Source: Peteryoungia ipomoeae (GTDB lineage Bacteria; Pseudomonadota; Alphaproteobacteria; Rhizobiales; Rhizobiaceae). From it: a DNA stretch of 64,000 bases. The position numbers were made by a program, and so were the translations under genes. The DNA is taken from NCBI RefSeq assembly GCF_004912165.1, contig NZ_STGV01000005.1, positions 186,001 through 250,000 on the forward strand, given 5' to 3'. Shown piece by piece: positions 27,752-36,917 of this stretch; positions within the stretch are counted from its first letter, which is position 1, and each line of letters opens with the position of its first letter. Below the pieces are notes generated by a model that worked only from the letters and a program-made list of their open reading frames with translations, was not told the DNA's origin and searched no databases.

Positions 27752-27983
27752 CTCGTGCACTCTTCAATTCTGTCTGGTGGCGAGCGCGTGCTCGCATGCG
27801 TTTGATCTTCTCATGACCGGAAAGGCCGAAAAATGAAAATCATACTAAATAAACGCATATTTCATTATGTGATCGACGTGACGTGTTGATGTCATCGAAT
27901 CGTTAGGAAAGGCCCGGAAACGCTGAGAAATTCGGCGCACCAGCCTCGTTACGATCCGTTACACAGCCCGCAATTGCGACCAT

Positions 27984-28006
27984 GAAAAACGGCGCCGAAG
28001 CGCCGT
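27984..28006 (-). terminator. terminator after yebC
   Basis: Minus-strand stem ACGGCGC-ttcg-GCGCCGT with a stable UUCG loop, followed by TTTTC, 30 bases after the yebC stop. Confidence 0.93.
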
Positions 28007-28035
28007 AATCGTCATCCATGCCATCCAAGACAGAA

Positions 28036-28782
28036 TCAGGCCGAAAGCTTTGCCATGACTTCGTCGGAGACCTCGAAGTTCGAATAGACGTTCTGAACGT
28101 CGTCGTCGTCCTCAAGCGTGTCGATGAGTTTCATCAGCGACTGCGCCTTCTCCTCATCCACTTCGATGGTGTTCTGCGGCTTCCAGATCGCCTTGACGCT
28201 TTCCGCCATACCAAGAACCTCTTCGAGAGCCTTGGACACTTCATTCATGTCTTCGAAGGCGCAGTAGATGGTGTGTCCGTCTTCATCGGAAACAACATCT
28301 TCGGCACCGGCCTCGATCGCGGCTTCCATGACCTTATCGGCATCGCCGACGGCGGCCTTGTAGGTGATTTCGCCAACATGATCGAACGAGAAGGATACCG
28401 AGCCGGTTTCGCCAAGCGCGCCGCCAGCCTTGGAAAAGGTCGAACGGACGGTGGAGGCGGTGCGGTTGCGGTTGTCGGTCAGCGTCTCGACGATCACGGC
28501 AATACCGCCGGGGCCGTATCCCTCGTAGCGGATCGCATCGTAGCTCTCGGCATCGGCGCCGGAAGCCTTCTTGATCGCACGGTCGATATTGTCCTTCGGC
28601 ATCGACTGCGCTTTGGCGTTCTGCACAGCAAGGCGCAGCGCCGCGTTCATCGCAGGATCCGGCAGACCGGTCTTCGCAGCAACCGTGATTTCGCGCGCGA
28701 GCTTGGAGAACATCTTGGAACGGATGCCGTCCTGCTTGCCCTTGCGGTGCATGATGTTTTTGAACTGTGAATGGCCAGCCAT
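28036..28782 (-). CDS. yebC: YebC/PmpR family regulator (TACO1-like)
   Basis: A 248-residue protein of the YebC family, described as transcriptional regulators and, more recently, as factors that help ribosomes through difficult stretches (TACO1 homologues). It starts [18 protein letters not shown], and has [21 protein letters not shown] and [23 protein letters not shown]. The ATG at 28782 is canonical; a frame extending 66 bases upstream is not. In many bacteria yebC lies next to ruvC; here it is 18 kb away from ruvC. Confidence 0.96.
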   Translation of the reverse strand: MAGHSQFKNIMHRKGKQDGIRSKMFSKLAREITVAAKTGLPDPAMNAALRLAVQNAKAQSMPKDNIDRAIKKASGADAESYDAIRYEGYGPGGIAVIVETLTDNRNRTASTVRSTFSKAGGALGETGSVSFSFDHVGEITYKAAVGDADKVMEAAIEAGAEDVVSDEDGHTIYCAFEDMNEVSKALEEVLGMAESVKAIWKPQNTIEVDEEKAQSLMKLIDTLEDDDDVQNVYSNFEVSDEVMAKLSA

Positions 28783-28929
28783 GGCACCCCTGATCAGGTC
28801 TGTTTGTGGGAATGGCCGCCTTATAAGGGCGAAAGCCTGCTGTTTCAAGGCCGAGGCCAGCAGTCGGAAGGCCGGAACAAGTGCCGGTGAAACTCGTTGC
28901 TGTCAGCGAACACGACAAGGAGATAGATC

Positions 28930-29433
28930 ATGGCAAGTTTCAGCGAAGCCCGCGAAAAGCCCGTAGAGCAGCTTTGGGATGAGATCGACAATATCCACGC
29001 CGGCATGCTGGGCCTGATGGGCGGCGGCATGCACATGCAGCCCATGGCGCCAAATGCGGACCGCAAGCGCAATACCATCTGGTTTTTCACCAAGACGGAT
29101 AGCCATCTGGTGCAGGCCCTGCGGCCTGGCAGCCGGGCTCATTTCTGCGTTGTCGGCAAGGACCATGATTACCATGCCTGCCTCGCCGGCACGCTGACGG
29201 AAAACAAGGATCCAGCCAAGATCGACGAATACTGGAATTCCGTTGTCGCCGCCTGGTACGAGGGCGGCAAGTCCGATCCGAAGCTTACGCTCCTGGAACT
29301 CAAGCTGGACGACGGCGAAATCTGGGCCTCGACGGACAGTTCGTTGAAGTTCGGCTGGGAAATCGCCAAGGCCAATATGAGCGACGAGAAGATGCCGGAT
29401 GTCGGCGTCCACCGCGAAGTCCGCTTCGCCTGA
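28930..29433 (+). CDS. pyridoxamine 5'-phosphate oxidase-like (general stress protein 26) flavoprotein
   Basis: A 167-residue protein with the FMN-binding split-barrel fold of the general stress protein 26 group. Features are an N-terminal helix (EQLWDEIDNIHAGMLGL), a strand with METGGG-like character (GGGMHMQPMAP), the IWFFTKTDSHLVQAL stretch, and the C-terminal LEIWAS-type strands. These proteins bind FMN or similar cofactors; the physiological role is unclear, often stress related. AAGGAGATAGATC precedes the ATG. Confidence 0.88.
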   Translation: MASFSEAREKPVEQLWDEIDNIHAGMLGLMGGGMHMQPMAPNADRKRNTIWFFTKTDSHLVQALRPGSRAHFCVVGKDHDYHACLAGTLTENKDPAKIDEYWNSVVAAWYEGGKSDPKLTLLELKLDDGEIWASTDSSLKFGWEIAKANMSDEKMPDVGVHREVRFA

Positions 29434-29437
29434 GGGC

Positions 29438-30280
29438 TCACACCCCTTCAAGCACGAGGATCAACGGTTTTTTCGGCAGTGTGCGCATGGATACGGTCAC
29501 ACCTTTGTGGGGAGAGATCTCCTTGTCGAAACTATCGTCGAACATCGAAAGAAAGCTGTCGATGATCGGCCCGCGCCGGTGCATCGGCAGCACCAGGGCT
29601 GAGCGAAGGCGCTCGATCGTCTTACTCATGCTCTCCGCCCCCATCGTCAGCCCGCCATCGACCGGCACCATGACAATGTCGAGGCGACCGATCTCGCCGT
29701 AATGCGCATCGGTCAATTCATGATGCAAGTGGCCGAGATGGCCGATGCACAATCCAGCAACTTCAATGATAAAAATGGAATTGCCGTTCGGCTCGAAGCT
29801 GCCGCCCCAGCTTCTGATGTCGGTCGAAACATTGCGAATATAGGCATCGCCGACTGTCAGCTGGTGTTTGATCGGCTCGCCGGGGGCGGCATCGTTCCAG
29901 CCATGCAATACCGCACCGATCCCCGGATCGGGGCTTAACGTGTAATGGCTGGAATGCGCCTTGTTCATCGTGACGACATCGGGGATCCGGGAGGTTCTCA
30001 GCCAGCCGTTGAAGTCTGTCGCAATTGAAATGCCGCCTGGCGTATCGATCTGGAAGGTCGAGTGGCCGACGAAGGTGATCACCACATCTTCCTGCAGCTG
30101 GACAGGCGTAACCGGCAATGCAGAGCCGATAGAGGATGGCGTGAAACGGGCATACTGGACCGCCGGCAGTCCTTCGGCGATCAGTTGACATTGACTGACT
30201 TGCGGTCGTTCAGCCTGCGCGAAGACTGCGCCAGCGCTCCCCACCGATATCAACGCACTCAGAACCAGTCTCAGCATCAT
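29438..30280 (-). CDS. exported MBL-fold metallohydrolase
   Basis: A 280-residue protein starting with a signal peptide (MMLRLVLSALISVGSAGAVFAQA, cut after residue ~22). The fold is that of metallo-beta-lactamase superfamily members of the UlaG-like branch: VVITFVGHSTFQIDTPGGISIATD, then PDVVTMNKAHSSHY instead of the canonical HxHxDH, and CIGHLGHLHHEL. The HxHxD metal motif is changed to KAHSSHY, so metal binding may be altered. I chose ATG 30280 with GGGAG upstream. The stop is 4 bases from the stop of the convergent flavoprotein gene. Confidence 0.8.
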   Translation of the reverse strand: MMLRLVLSALISVGSAGAVFAQAERPQVSQCQLIAEGLPAVQYARFTPSSIGSALPVTPVQLQEDVVITFVGHSTFQIDTPGGISIATDFNGWLRTSRIPDVVTMNKAHSSHYTLSPDPGIGAVLHGWNDAAPGEPIKHQLTVGDAYIRNVSTDIRSWGGSFEPNGNSIFIIEVAGLCIGHLGHLHHELTDAHYGEIGRLDIVMVPVDGGLTMGAESMSKTIERLRSALVLPMHRRGPIIDSFLSMFDDSFDKEISPHKGVTVSMRTLPKKPLILVLEGV

Positions 30281-30508
30281 GCCGCTCCCGCACTGTCCGT
30301 GGCGAAGACTGAAGAATGATCCAGCAGCGGCGAGGCGTAAACGGGTTGATGAACAACGACCCGTCACATTGCCGTTATTGGCCGTGACTGGGCGTGCAGC
30401 CAGCTTGTTAAGCTTAACCAATCCTCAAAGTCTTGCTGTGATTTTTCGCAGTCAAGGAAAGGTGACCTTTCTGTTTTAACAAATGTCAAGTCCGGGAGGA
30501 CGATCCGC

Positions 30509-31873
30509 ATGCTGGCGACCAGTAAGATTTTCGAACAGACACCAGAGGAACCACAGGCCGCCGCTGCCTATGGGCTTCTCGATTGCATCAACGCAGCGCT
30601 GGCGGATGACTTCAGCAAATCACCGTCCGGTTCGGATCCGGTTGAGCAGGCTGTCGCAAACCTCATCCTGCGCCACCAGCAGCGATCTGCCGCGCAATTG
30701 AAAGACATCGTCCAGACATCGGTCAATCTCAACGAGACCGCCGTGATGTCTGCCAATCTGCTCTACGACCTGAAAAAGGTCGATAACCGCACGCAGGAAA
30801 TCGCGGCGGCAGCGGAAGAGATGGCTGTCACCGTTGAAGAGATATCGCGTCACGGCCAGGAGATTTCCGAAGGCACAGGCAAGGCCGGCAGGGCCTGCGA
30901 CGAAGCCCGACTGGCGGTTGCCGACAGCCGGGAGACCATGCAGACCATCAATCAGGCGCTTGGAGAGGCCAGCGGCCGCGTCGGCGCCATCCAGGCACTC
31001 GGCGCGCGGATTTCCGAGATCGCCGCAAACATCAAGAAGATTGCATCGCAGACCAACATGCTGGCGATCAACGCCGCGGTGGAGGCTGCGCGCGCTGGTG
31101 AGGCCGGCCGCGGCTTTGCCGTTGTGGCTTCCGAAGTGAAGGCGCTGTCCGATCGAACCGCCAACGCCACCACGGAAATTTCGAGGATTGTGCAGGAACT
31201 GGAGCATGGCCTCACCTCGATGAACGAGGCGATGTCGACGAGCAGAACCTCTGCAGGCGCTGGCACAGCGTCACTCGACAGGTTGAACGACAGGCTCGGA
31301 GACGCGTTGCAGCAGGTGCAAGATAGCGCTGACAGTGCCGTGCAAATCTCCAACGGTCTGATTGAACAGAAACAGGCTGCGTCCAGTGTGGCAAACGGAA
31401 TCGCCCACATCGCGAACTCCTCGACCGACGCAACCAGACAGCTCGGCCGGGTGATGGACGCGCTCGCCCTGGCGCAGACGAGCCTCGACAATCGCCTGAA
31501 GGTCCTTGCGGAGGAAGACATTCCCGGCAAGGTCATTCTGCTTGCCCAGTCGGACCATGTCATCTGGAAGCGGCGATTGGCCAATATGATCGTTGGCAGA
31601 GACACGCTCGATCCGAAAGAACTCGCCGACCATACAACGTGCCGCCTCGGCAAATGGTATACCGCTGCACGCAATTCTCCGATGGGGAGTGACGCCGATT
31701 TCCGCGATCTCGACGCACCCCATTGCGAAGTCCACAAGCATGGGCTCGACGCCGTGCGGAGCTACAACAAGGGCGATGTCGCGACGGCTTTGAGAGAGCT
31801 GCAATGCGTCGAGGTTGCATCAAGCCAGGTGCTGGACAAACTCCAGCGCCTGGAGCGCAAGCAAAGCCATTGA
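30509..31873 (+). CDS. cytosolic methyl-accepting chemoreceptor with C-terminal CZB domain
   Basis: A 454-residue chemoreceptor without membrane helices. Residues ~60-330 are a coiled-coil signalling domain whose hairpin tip reads [31 protein letters not shown], the CheA/CheW-binding site. Residues ~345-450 form a chemoreceptor zinc-binding (CZB) domain: the His of [10 protein letters not shown], the Cys of TTCRLGKWY, and [12 protein letters not shown] supply the His3Cys zinc site. Such soluble receptors sense cytosolic zinc or oxidants like HOCl. GGGAGGA precedes ATG 30509. No other chemotaxis genes are nearby. Confidence 0.92.
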   Translation: MLATSKIFEQTPEEPQAAAAYGLLDCINAALADDFSKSPSGSDPVEQAVANLILRHQQRSAAQLKDIVQTSVNLNETAVMSANLLYDLKKVDNRTQEIAAAAEEMAVTVEEISRHGQEISEGTGKAGRACDEARLAVADSRETMQTINQALGEASGRVGAIQALGARISEIAANIKKIASQTNMLAINAAVEAARAGEAGRGFAVVASEVKALSDRTANATTEISRIVQELEHGLTSMNEAMSTSRTSAGAGTASLDRLNDRLGDALQQVQDSADSAVQISNGLIEQKQAASSVANGIAHIANSSTDATRQLGRVMDALALAQTSLDNRLKVLAEEDIPGKVILLAQSDHVIWKRRLANMIVGRDTLDPKELADHTTCRLGKWYTAARNSPMGSDADFRDLDAPHCEVHKHGLDAVRSYNKGDVATALRELQCVEVASSQVLDKLQRLERKQSH

Positions 31874-31922
31874 TCGGACGCGAGCATGCCGGCACCGGAA
31901 TGTGCCGGCAGCACCGCTTCGG

Positions 31923-32747
31923 TCAGGCCCAGAAATCCGGGATGGTCTCGGCCAGACGCGGCCCGATGCGAAGCGGGGCAATCTTTTCGGCAAGGCCGGT
32001 GCTGTCGGAAATCTCGACGCCGACGCCGCAGATGGTTGCAGGACCGCTTGCCGCTTCAAACCGGCCCTTCGGCATTTTCGAAATGAAGCGGTTGAGCGGC
32101 TCTTCCTTTTCCATGCCGAGCGAGGAATCATAATCGCCGCACATGCCCGCATCCGACATGTAAGCGGTGCCGCCGTTCAGGATCTGGTGATCGGCGGTCG
32201 GGACATGGGTATGGGTGCCAACGACGAAGCTCGCGCGGCCATCGACAAAATGCCCGAAGCACTGCTTTTCGCTGGTGGCCTCGGCGTGGAAGTCGAAGAT
32301 GATCGCGTCGGCCTGCTCCTTCAGGGGACAGGCAGCCAGAATGGTTTCCGCCGATTTGAAGGGGTCGTCGAGCTCAGGATGCATGAACACCCGCCCCATG
32401 ACGTTCGCTACCAGCACGCGCGCGCCATTGCGCGCATAGTATAGACCCGACCCCTTGCCCGGCGTGCCATTCGGATAGTTGGCCGGACGCAGGAACTGGT
32501 CGTGGCGGGTGCAGAAGCTCACCGCTTCCTTCTGGTCCCAGACATGATTGCCGGTCGTGACCACGTCGGCACCGGCATTGATGGTTTCCAGATAGATCTC
32601 TTCGGTAATGCCGAAGCCACCGGCGGCATTCTCACCATTGACGATGACGAAATCCAGCTTGAGATCGGAAATCAACCCCGGCAGCCGCTCCCAGACAGCC
32701 GTCCGTCCGGTCTTGCCTACCATGTCTCCGAGAAAAAGCAGTCGCAT
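31923..32747 (-). CDS. YmdB-family metallophosphoesterase (2',3'-cyclic nucleotide phosphodiesterase)
   Basis: A 274-residue phosphoesterase of the TIGR00282/YmdB family: MRLLFLGDMVGKTGRTAVWE, VIVNGENAAGGFGIT, VVTTGNHVWDQKE, FHAEATSEKQ and VGTHTHVPTADHQIL supply the two-metal site. The B. subtilis member hydrolyses 2',3'-cyclic nucleotides and affects biofilm and motility choice. ATG 32747 is the canonical start; GTG 32762, which overlaps the fau stop, would add five residues. It is co-transcribed with fau. Confidence 0.93.
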   Translation of the reverse strand: MRLLFLGDMVGKTGRTAVWERLPGLISDLKLDFVIVNGENAAGGFGITEEIYLETINAGADVVTTGNHVWDQKEAVSFCTRHDQFLRPANYPNGTPGKGSGLYYARNGARVLVANVMGRVFMHPELDDPFKSAETILAACPLKEQADAIIFDFHAEATSEKQCFGHFVDGRASFVVGTHTHVPTADHQILNGGTAYMSDAGMCGDYDSSLGMEKEEPLNRFISKMPKGRFEAASGPATICGVGVEISDSTGLAEKIAPLRIGPRLAETIPDFWA

Positions 32748-32758
32748 CGTTCGTCCAA

Positions 32759-33367
32759 TCACAGCTTGAATGTTCTGAGGCCGCTTTCGGTCAGCACAGC
32801 TTCGAGCCGGACGTCATGGGCTTCCGCCGGCACTTCTGCCACCTCCTGACAGTCGAATGCAATGCCGATCAGCCGCGGATGCCGGCCTTTTTCCCGTAAA
32901 CGGGCGATTGCCCGGTCATAGTGACCGGCGCCATAGCCGATACGGTTGCCCGCGCCGTCAAACGCCGAGAGTGGCACAAGGAGAAGATCGGGGTCCAGAA
33001 CGGCAGCATCGGGCCCGGGCCCAAGGGTCCCGAACCCGGTATTGACGAGGACCGCGCTCTGGAGAAGTTCCCGAAAGACAATTGTCTCGCGGTTCAGAAC
33101 TACGGGGAGGCAAAGCCGCGCCCCTCTTGCGCGAAGTCGGGCCATCAGCGGACGGATATCCGCCTCCGAGCGGATCGGCATAAATCCGGACACCACCTCG
33201 CCCGGCTGAAGAACAATCAAGTCACCGGCAAGTTCTGCCATTCGCAGGCTGAACTCCAGTCGATCTTCAGAAGGCATCGCGTCTCGCAACGCCAGCCGCT
33301 CGGTGCGAATACGCGCCTTAAATTGACGATTATCAGTCAACAGCTCGCCCTTTTCGACAGCAAACAC
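32759..33367 (-). CDS. fau: 5-formyltetrahydrofolate cyclo-ligase
   Basis: This enzyme converts 5-formyl-THF to methenyl-THF with ATP. The 202-residue product has FMPIRSEADIRPL, the LLLVPLSAFDGAGNRIGYGAGHYDR signature (substrate and phosphate binding), and LIGIAFDCQEV near the end. The start drawn is a GTG; the exact start is uncertain. In alphaproteobacteria fau (ygfA) usually lies directly after zapA and 6S RNA; here those lie 2.3 kb upstream on the same strand, with a chemoreceptor gene inserted on the opposite strand. Confidence 0.93.
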   Translation of the reverse strand: MFAVEKGELLTDNRQFKARIRTERLALRDAMPSEDRLEFSLRMAELAGDLIVLQPGEVVSGFMPIRSEADIRPLMARLRARGARLCLPVVLNRETIVFRELLQSAVLVNTGFGTLGPGPDAAVLDPDLLLVPLSAFDGAGNRIGYGAGHYDRAIARLREKGRHPRLIGIAFDCQEVAEVPAEAHDVRLEAVLTESGLRTFKL

Positions 33368-33495
33368 CCCAGATCAGGGGAGGAAAACGCCTAAAAATGC
33401 CAGAGTTCCGGGCTTTCGATCCACGCAACTCGAACCAACGATTAATAGAAACTGTCTAAACTGCAGAGGATTTACAATCACGAGGACGACGACTC

Positions 33496-35529
33496 ATGAC
33501 GTTATTTTCCCGCTTCGGCATTACGAAGACCATAGCCGTCACCACGGTATTGATCCTGGTGCTGTCGCTTGCCGCAGTCTCCTGGGTTATCTCTGGTCAG
33601 ATTGAAGGCCGTATCCAGCAGGATGCCGTTGCCAACCAGGATACCAGCCTACGCGTTGCCGCAACCATCATCGAACGCGACCTCCCCGGCGCAAAAATCA
33701 CGTGGGGTACAGACGGCAATGTCGAACGCGTGGTTATGGACAGCATTCCAGCGGAATTCTCCGACCACACGATGATCGACACCATTGGCCGCATGACCGG
33801 CCAGACGGCGACGATCTTTGCCTGGGACGCCGAAAGCAAGGACTTCTGGCGCCGCACGACCAACATCATCAAGCCCGACGGCAATCGCGCTGTCGGCACG
33901 GCACTCGGCCAGACAGGCGCGGTCTACCCCTTTGTCACCAAGGGCGAAACCTATCGCGGCGAGGCCGTGATCCTCGAAACCCCCTATTACACAATCTACC
34001 AGCCGATCTTCTCGCCGGCCGGCGACGTCATCGGCATCCTCTATGCCGGTGTTCGCTCGGCTGAGATCAACAGCATCGCCCATGAAATGACCAATGCCAT
34101 TGCGATCACGGCTCTGATCATCCTGATCATCGCAGCTGCCCTTGTGACGCTTTTCGTTCGTCAGATCGTCGGCGCCCTGCCGCGCCTGACAGCCGTCGCC
34201 AACCGGCTTGCAAGCGGCCAGCTCGACACGCGGGTTCCCGATGCCGAACTGAAGAATGAGATCGGCGCGCTGGCGCGTTCGATCGACGTCTTCCGTGAAA
34301 GCGCTATCCAGAAAATCGAGCTGGAACGGCAGGCCGCAGAAACTGTTGCCCAGGGCGAACAGGAGCGCGTCGAACGCGAACGCGCCAAGGCAGAAGATGC
34401 CCGCCTTGCACAGGAAGCAGTCGATGCACTGGCCGGCGGTCTTCGCCAGCTCAGCGACGGCGACCTGACGGTTCGGATCACCAGGACGTTCACCGGCAAT
34501 CTCGACCAGCTGCGCGTCGACTTCAACAATTCGGTTGAAAAGCTTTCGTCGACCATGGGTGGAATCCGCCAGGAAACCATGGGCATTGAGGCAAGCTCCG
34601 CAGAGATGCGCTCGGCCAATGACGATCTGTCGAAGCGGACCGAACAGCAGGCTGCCTCGCTGGAACAGACCTCGGCAGCACTCGACGAAATCACGTCGAC
34701 CGTCCGCGGTTCGTCTGCCAAGGCTGATCAGGCAGCCCAGATCGCGGCATCCGCCCGTCAGAGCACCGAAAATTCAAGCCGCGTCGTCTCGGATGCCATC
34801 GAAGCCATGAGCCGCATCGAGCAGGCTTCCAGCGAAATCTCGAAGATCATCAACGTGATCGACGAGATCGCCTTCCAGACCAACCTTCTGGCCCTGAACG
34901 CCGGTGTTGAAGCTGCACGTGCAGGCGAAGCGGGCAAGGGCTTTGCCGTCGTTGCCCAGGAAGTTCGCGAACTTGCCCAGCGCTCGGCGAATGCAGCAAA
35001 GGACATCAAGTCGCTGATCACAAAGTCGGGTGAAGCCGTCGCCGGCGGTGTGTCGCTCGTCCAGCAGACGGGATCGGCACTCGGCGAGATCTCCGGTCAG
35101 GTGGCATCGATCAACGAACACATCTCGGCGATCGCATCGGCCGCCCGCGAACAGTCGACCGCGCTGAACGAAATCAGCAGCTCGGTCAATCACATGGACC
35201 AGTTCACCCAGAAGAACGCCGCCATGGTGGAAGAGGCAACCGCGGTAACCCATCGCCTTGCCGAAAACGCCCGCAACCTTGCAGGTCTCGTCAACCAGTT
35301 CAGCGTTCAGGATGGCAGCTACCGCGCTCCGGTCGCATCCTCCGCGCCGATGGCAGCCCCGGTCGCGCCACCACGCCAGCCGGTTCGCGCCAGTGCACCG
35401 CGCGCAGCCGAACAGGAAGCGCGCCCGGTTGCCTCGCCGGCACGTCGCATGGTCGGATCGCTTGCCAAGGCCTTTGGCGGCGGCAGCACGGCAGCGGCGG
35501 CCAGCCAAGACAATTGGGAAGAATTCTGA
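33496..35529 (+). CDS. transmembrane methyl-accepting chemoreceptor with Cache domain and NWEEF tail
   Basis: A 677-residue chemoreceptor: first membrane helix at ~10-32, periplasmic single Cache (Cache_3/Cache_2-like) sensor at ~40-195 with [21 protein letters not shown], second helix at ~203-222, HAMP domain ([20 protein letters not shown]), and a long signalling coiled coil with hairpin tip [36 protein letters not shown]. The C-terminal pentapeptide NWEEF resembles the NWETF tether that recruits CheR and CheB, so this is likely a high-abundance-type receptor. The ligand is unknown. It has its own terminator and interrupts the zapA-6S-fau arrangement. Confidence 0.95.
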   Translation: MTLFSRFGITKTIAVTTVLILVLSLAAVSWVISGQIEGRIQQDAVANQDTSLRVAATIIERDLPGAKITWGTDGNVERVVMDSIPAEFSDHTMIDTIGRMTGQTATIFAWDAESKDFWRRTTNIIKPDGNRAVGTALGQTGAVYPFVTKGETYRGEAVILETPYYTIYQPIFSPAGDVIGILYAGVRSAEINSIAHEMTNAIAITALIILIIAAALVTLFVRQIVGALPRLTAVANRLASGQLDTRVPDAELKNEIGALARSIDVFRESAIQKIELERQAAETVAQGEQERVERERAKAEDARLAQEAVDALAGGLRQLSDGDLTVRITRTFTGNLDQLRVDFNNSVEKLSSTMGGIRQETMGIEASSAEMRSANDDLSKRTEQQAASLEQTSAALDEITSTVRGSSAKADQAAQIAASARQSTENSSRVVSDAIEAMSRIEQASSEISKIINVIDEIAFQTNLLALNAGVEAARAGEAGKGFAVVAQEVRELAQRSANAAKDIKSLITKSGEAVAGGVSLVQQTGSALGEISGQVASINEHISAIASAAREQSTALNEISSSVNHMDQFTQKNAAMVEEATAVTHRLAENARNLAGLVNQFSVQDGSYRAPVASSAPMAAPVAPPRQPVRASAPRAAEQEARPVASPARRMVGSLAKAFGGGSTAAAASQDNWEEF

Positions 35530-35547
35530 GCCTGAGTTCTGCCAAAC

Positions 35548-35583
35548 AAAAAAGCCGTCGCGAGCGATCGCGGCGGCTTTTTT
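35548..35583 (+). terminator. terminator after the Cache chemoreceptor gene
   Basis: AAAAAAGCCGTCGCGA-gcga-TCGCGGCGGCTTTTTT stem, 19 bases after the stop. Flanked by A and T runs, it could also end a minus-strand transcript such as the 6S RNA unit. Confidence 0.95.
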
Positions 35584-35639
35584 CATGGCTCGGAAGCCGA
35601 AAGTGCGATCCACGGCAACCGATGGAGATTTACGATCCT

Positions 35640-35805
35640 GGGTGCCTACAAACGTAGGTGGGCGCCATATGTCCAAGCCCACGGGCCTGGTCAGGGACAG
35701 CTCCCTTTGGATCGAGTATGGCCCCAGGGATTGTGGTTCCTGTCGAGAGGCGCAGACCGCATCCAAGATATAGGTGCTTTGCCGCCGGAGCGCCAGCCCC
35801 GATAA
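35640..35805 (-). ncRNA. ssrS: 6S RNA (SsrS), approximate ends
   Basis: Directly downstream of zapA on the same strand lies a gene-free stretch of about 245 bases with many short complementary segments. In minus-strand orientation the central part has GGGGCC facing GGCCC, and CACAATCCCTGG and AGGGAGCTGTCCCTG blocks flanking a poorly paired zone, compatible with a long hairpin with a central bubble; flanks CC(T)ATAT and ATATGG can pair. The zapA-ssrS-fau order is the known location of 6S RNA in alphaproteobacteria. Identification is by position and shape; ends are estimates. 6S RNA binds the housekeeping RNA polymerase in stationary phase. Confidence 0.65.
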
Positions 35806-35828
35806 CCGCGATCCAGGAGAGAAACGCG

Positions 35829-36212
35829 TCAGGCGTCCTGAGTCGCCGCCGCTGGCCGTTGTGTCAGTTTGCGGGTGATCCCGTTCAGCTTTTCTGCAAG
35901 ATCGAGCATGGCATGAGCCACCTGCTGGTCGCGCTCGGCCATGCCCGTCATCGCGCTGTCGCGCCCGTCCCGCAGGCCGGACAATTCGCCTTCGATGGCG
36001 GCGAGCCGCCTGTTCACTTCCGACAACTCGTCCATGACCATGATGCCGGCCATCACGGTCAGGCGCAGATCGCCGATTTCGCCAAACTGTCCCTTGAGAT
36101 GGCTCACATAGCGGTCGAACTGTCCCGCGAGTTCGGTGAGGTGCCCCTCCTGCCCCTCCTCGCAAGCCATACGATAGGCCTTGCCGTCGATCGTCACTGT
36201 TACCTGGGCCAT
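35829..36212 (-). CDS. zapA: cell division protein ZapA
   Basis: ZapA bundles FtsZ filaments at the division site. The 127-residue product starts MAQVTVTIDGKAYRMACEEGQE, the typical N-terminal sheet, followed by HLTELAGQFDRYVSHLK and a long coiled coil (residues ~50-110) that forms the dimer stalk. It follows a DUF4164 coiled-coil gene and precedes the 6S RNA on the same strand. Confidence 0.95.
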   Translation of the reverse strand: MAQVTVTIDGKAYRMACEEGQEGHLTELAGQFDRYVSHLKGQFGEIGDLRLTVMAGIMVMDELSEVNRRLAAIEGELSGLRDGRDSAMTGMAERDQQVAHAMLDLAEKLNGITRKLTQRPAAATQDA

Positions 36213-36290
36213 CGACCTTCCAACTCTACATCAAACCAGCGCCGCACACATCGCGTGCCCGGGGCCTCCCGGCTTGCGGCGTCTTTCCGC

Positions 36291-36563
36291 TTAACGATCC
36301 AAAACGGCCCTGATTGTCTCCATAGCCGTCACCAGACGACGAGACACCTCACGGTTCACCTCTTCCAGTCGGTTGGCTCGGAACTGCGATTCATCGAGTT
36401 CCTGCGCAAGCCGTGCACGATCCGCATGCACACGCCTGACTTCGCCCTCGACTTCGCGGCCTTCACGCGCCATCTCGAAACGTACATCGACTGCGTTTTC
36501 CAGCCCGGTCACGGCCTGACGAAGTGCGATCAACGCAGCATCGACCGGATTATCAGTCGGCAT
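36291..36563 (-). CDS. DUF4164 coiled-coil protein
   Basis: A 90-residue, charged, almost wholly helical protein (ALIALRQAVTGLENAVDVRF ... LEEVNREVSRRLVTAMETIRAVL) of the DUF4164 type found upstream of zapA in Rhizobiales. Its position next to zapA suggests a cell-division accessory role, which is inference. Start ATG 36563. Confidence 0.85.
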   Translation of the reverse strand: MPTDNPVDAALIALRQAVTGLENAVDVRFEMAREGREVEGEVRRVHADRARLAQELDESQFRANRLEEVNREVSRRLVTAMETIRAVLDR

Positions 36564-36822
36564 CGTTCAGCCCAAGCCCCTTGTTCACAAGCCCCTTGCT
36601 CCCCTGCGGGCCTTGCGAATCACATGTGACCCCGGCGCCGTTTGTGGTGGAACAGTAAGCCCCGCCATTGCCGCGCGTCAATAAACACGCCCCCCTTCCA
36701 GGCGGCCAATCCTGTGGAAGGTCCAGCACTTTCACTCTCGATGCTCAAAACTGCTGCATTGCACAGATAAGAGGCAAGCCGCGCATTTTAACGCAAGTAT
36801 TAGAAGCACAAGGGGGCATTTA
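36564..36822. other. intergenic region between divergent DUF4164 and tkt
   Basis: With the tkt promoter at its right end this gap totals about 350 bases. It must contain the promoter of the zapA unit on the minus strand. I see no gene, repeat or strong hairpin in it. Confidence 0.5.
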
Positions 36823-36850
36823 TTGACTTGCGCGGTGCAACTGCTAAGGA
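36823..36850 (+). promoter_or_regulatory. candidate tkt promoter
   Basis: TTGACT (36823-36828), a 16-base spacer and TAAGGA (36845-36850) fit a housekeeping sigma-factor promoter. The transcript would have a leader of about 60 bases before tkt. Confidence 0.5.
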
Positions 36851-36917
36851 TCAGCCCCGTTCAGGCGGCCCGTCTTTGCGGGTCGTATCTCGAAGCCCCG
36901 GAACAAGCGGAAAAGCC

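Noticed and set aside
27903-28115. Minus-strand 70-codon frame overlapping the yebC end
   Set aside because: It overlaps yebC in another frame and spans its terminator.
36791-36805. Near-CtrA box TTAA-N7-ATTA upstream of tkt
   Set aside because: The second half-site does not match TTAA, unlike the three perfect sites elsewhere.
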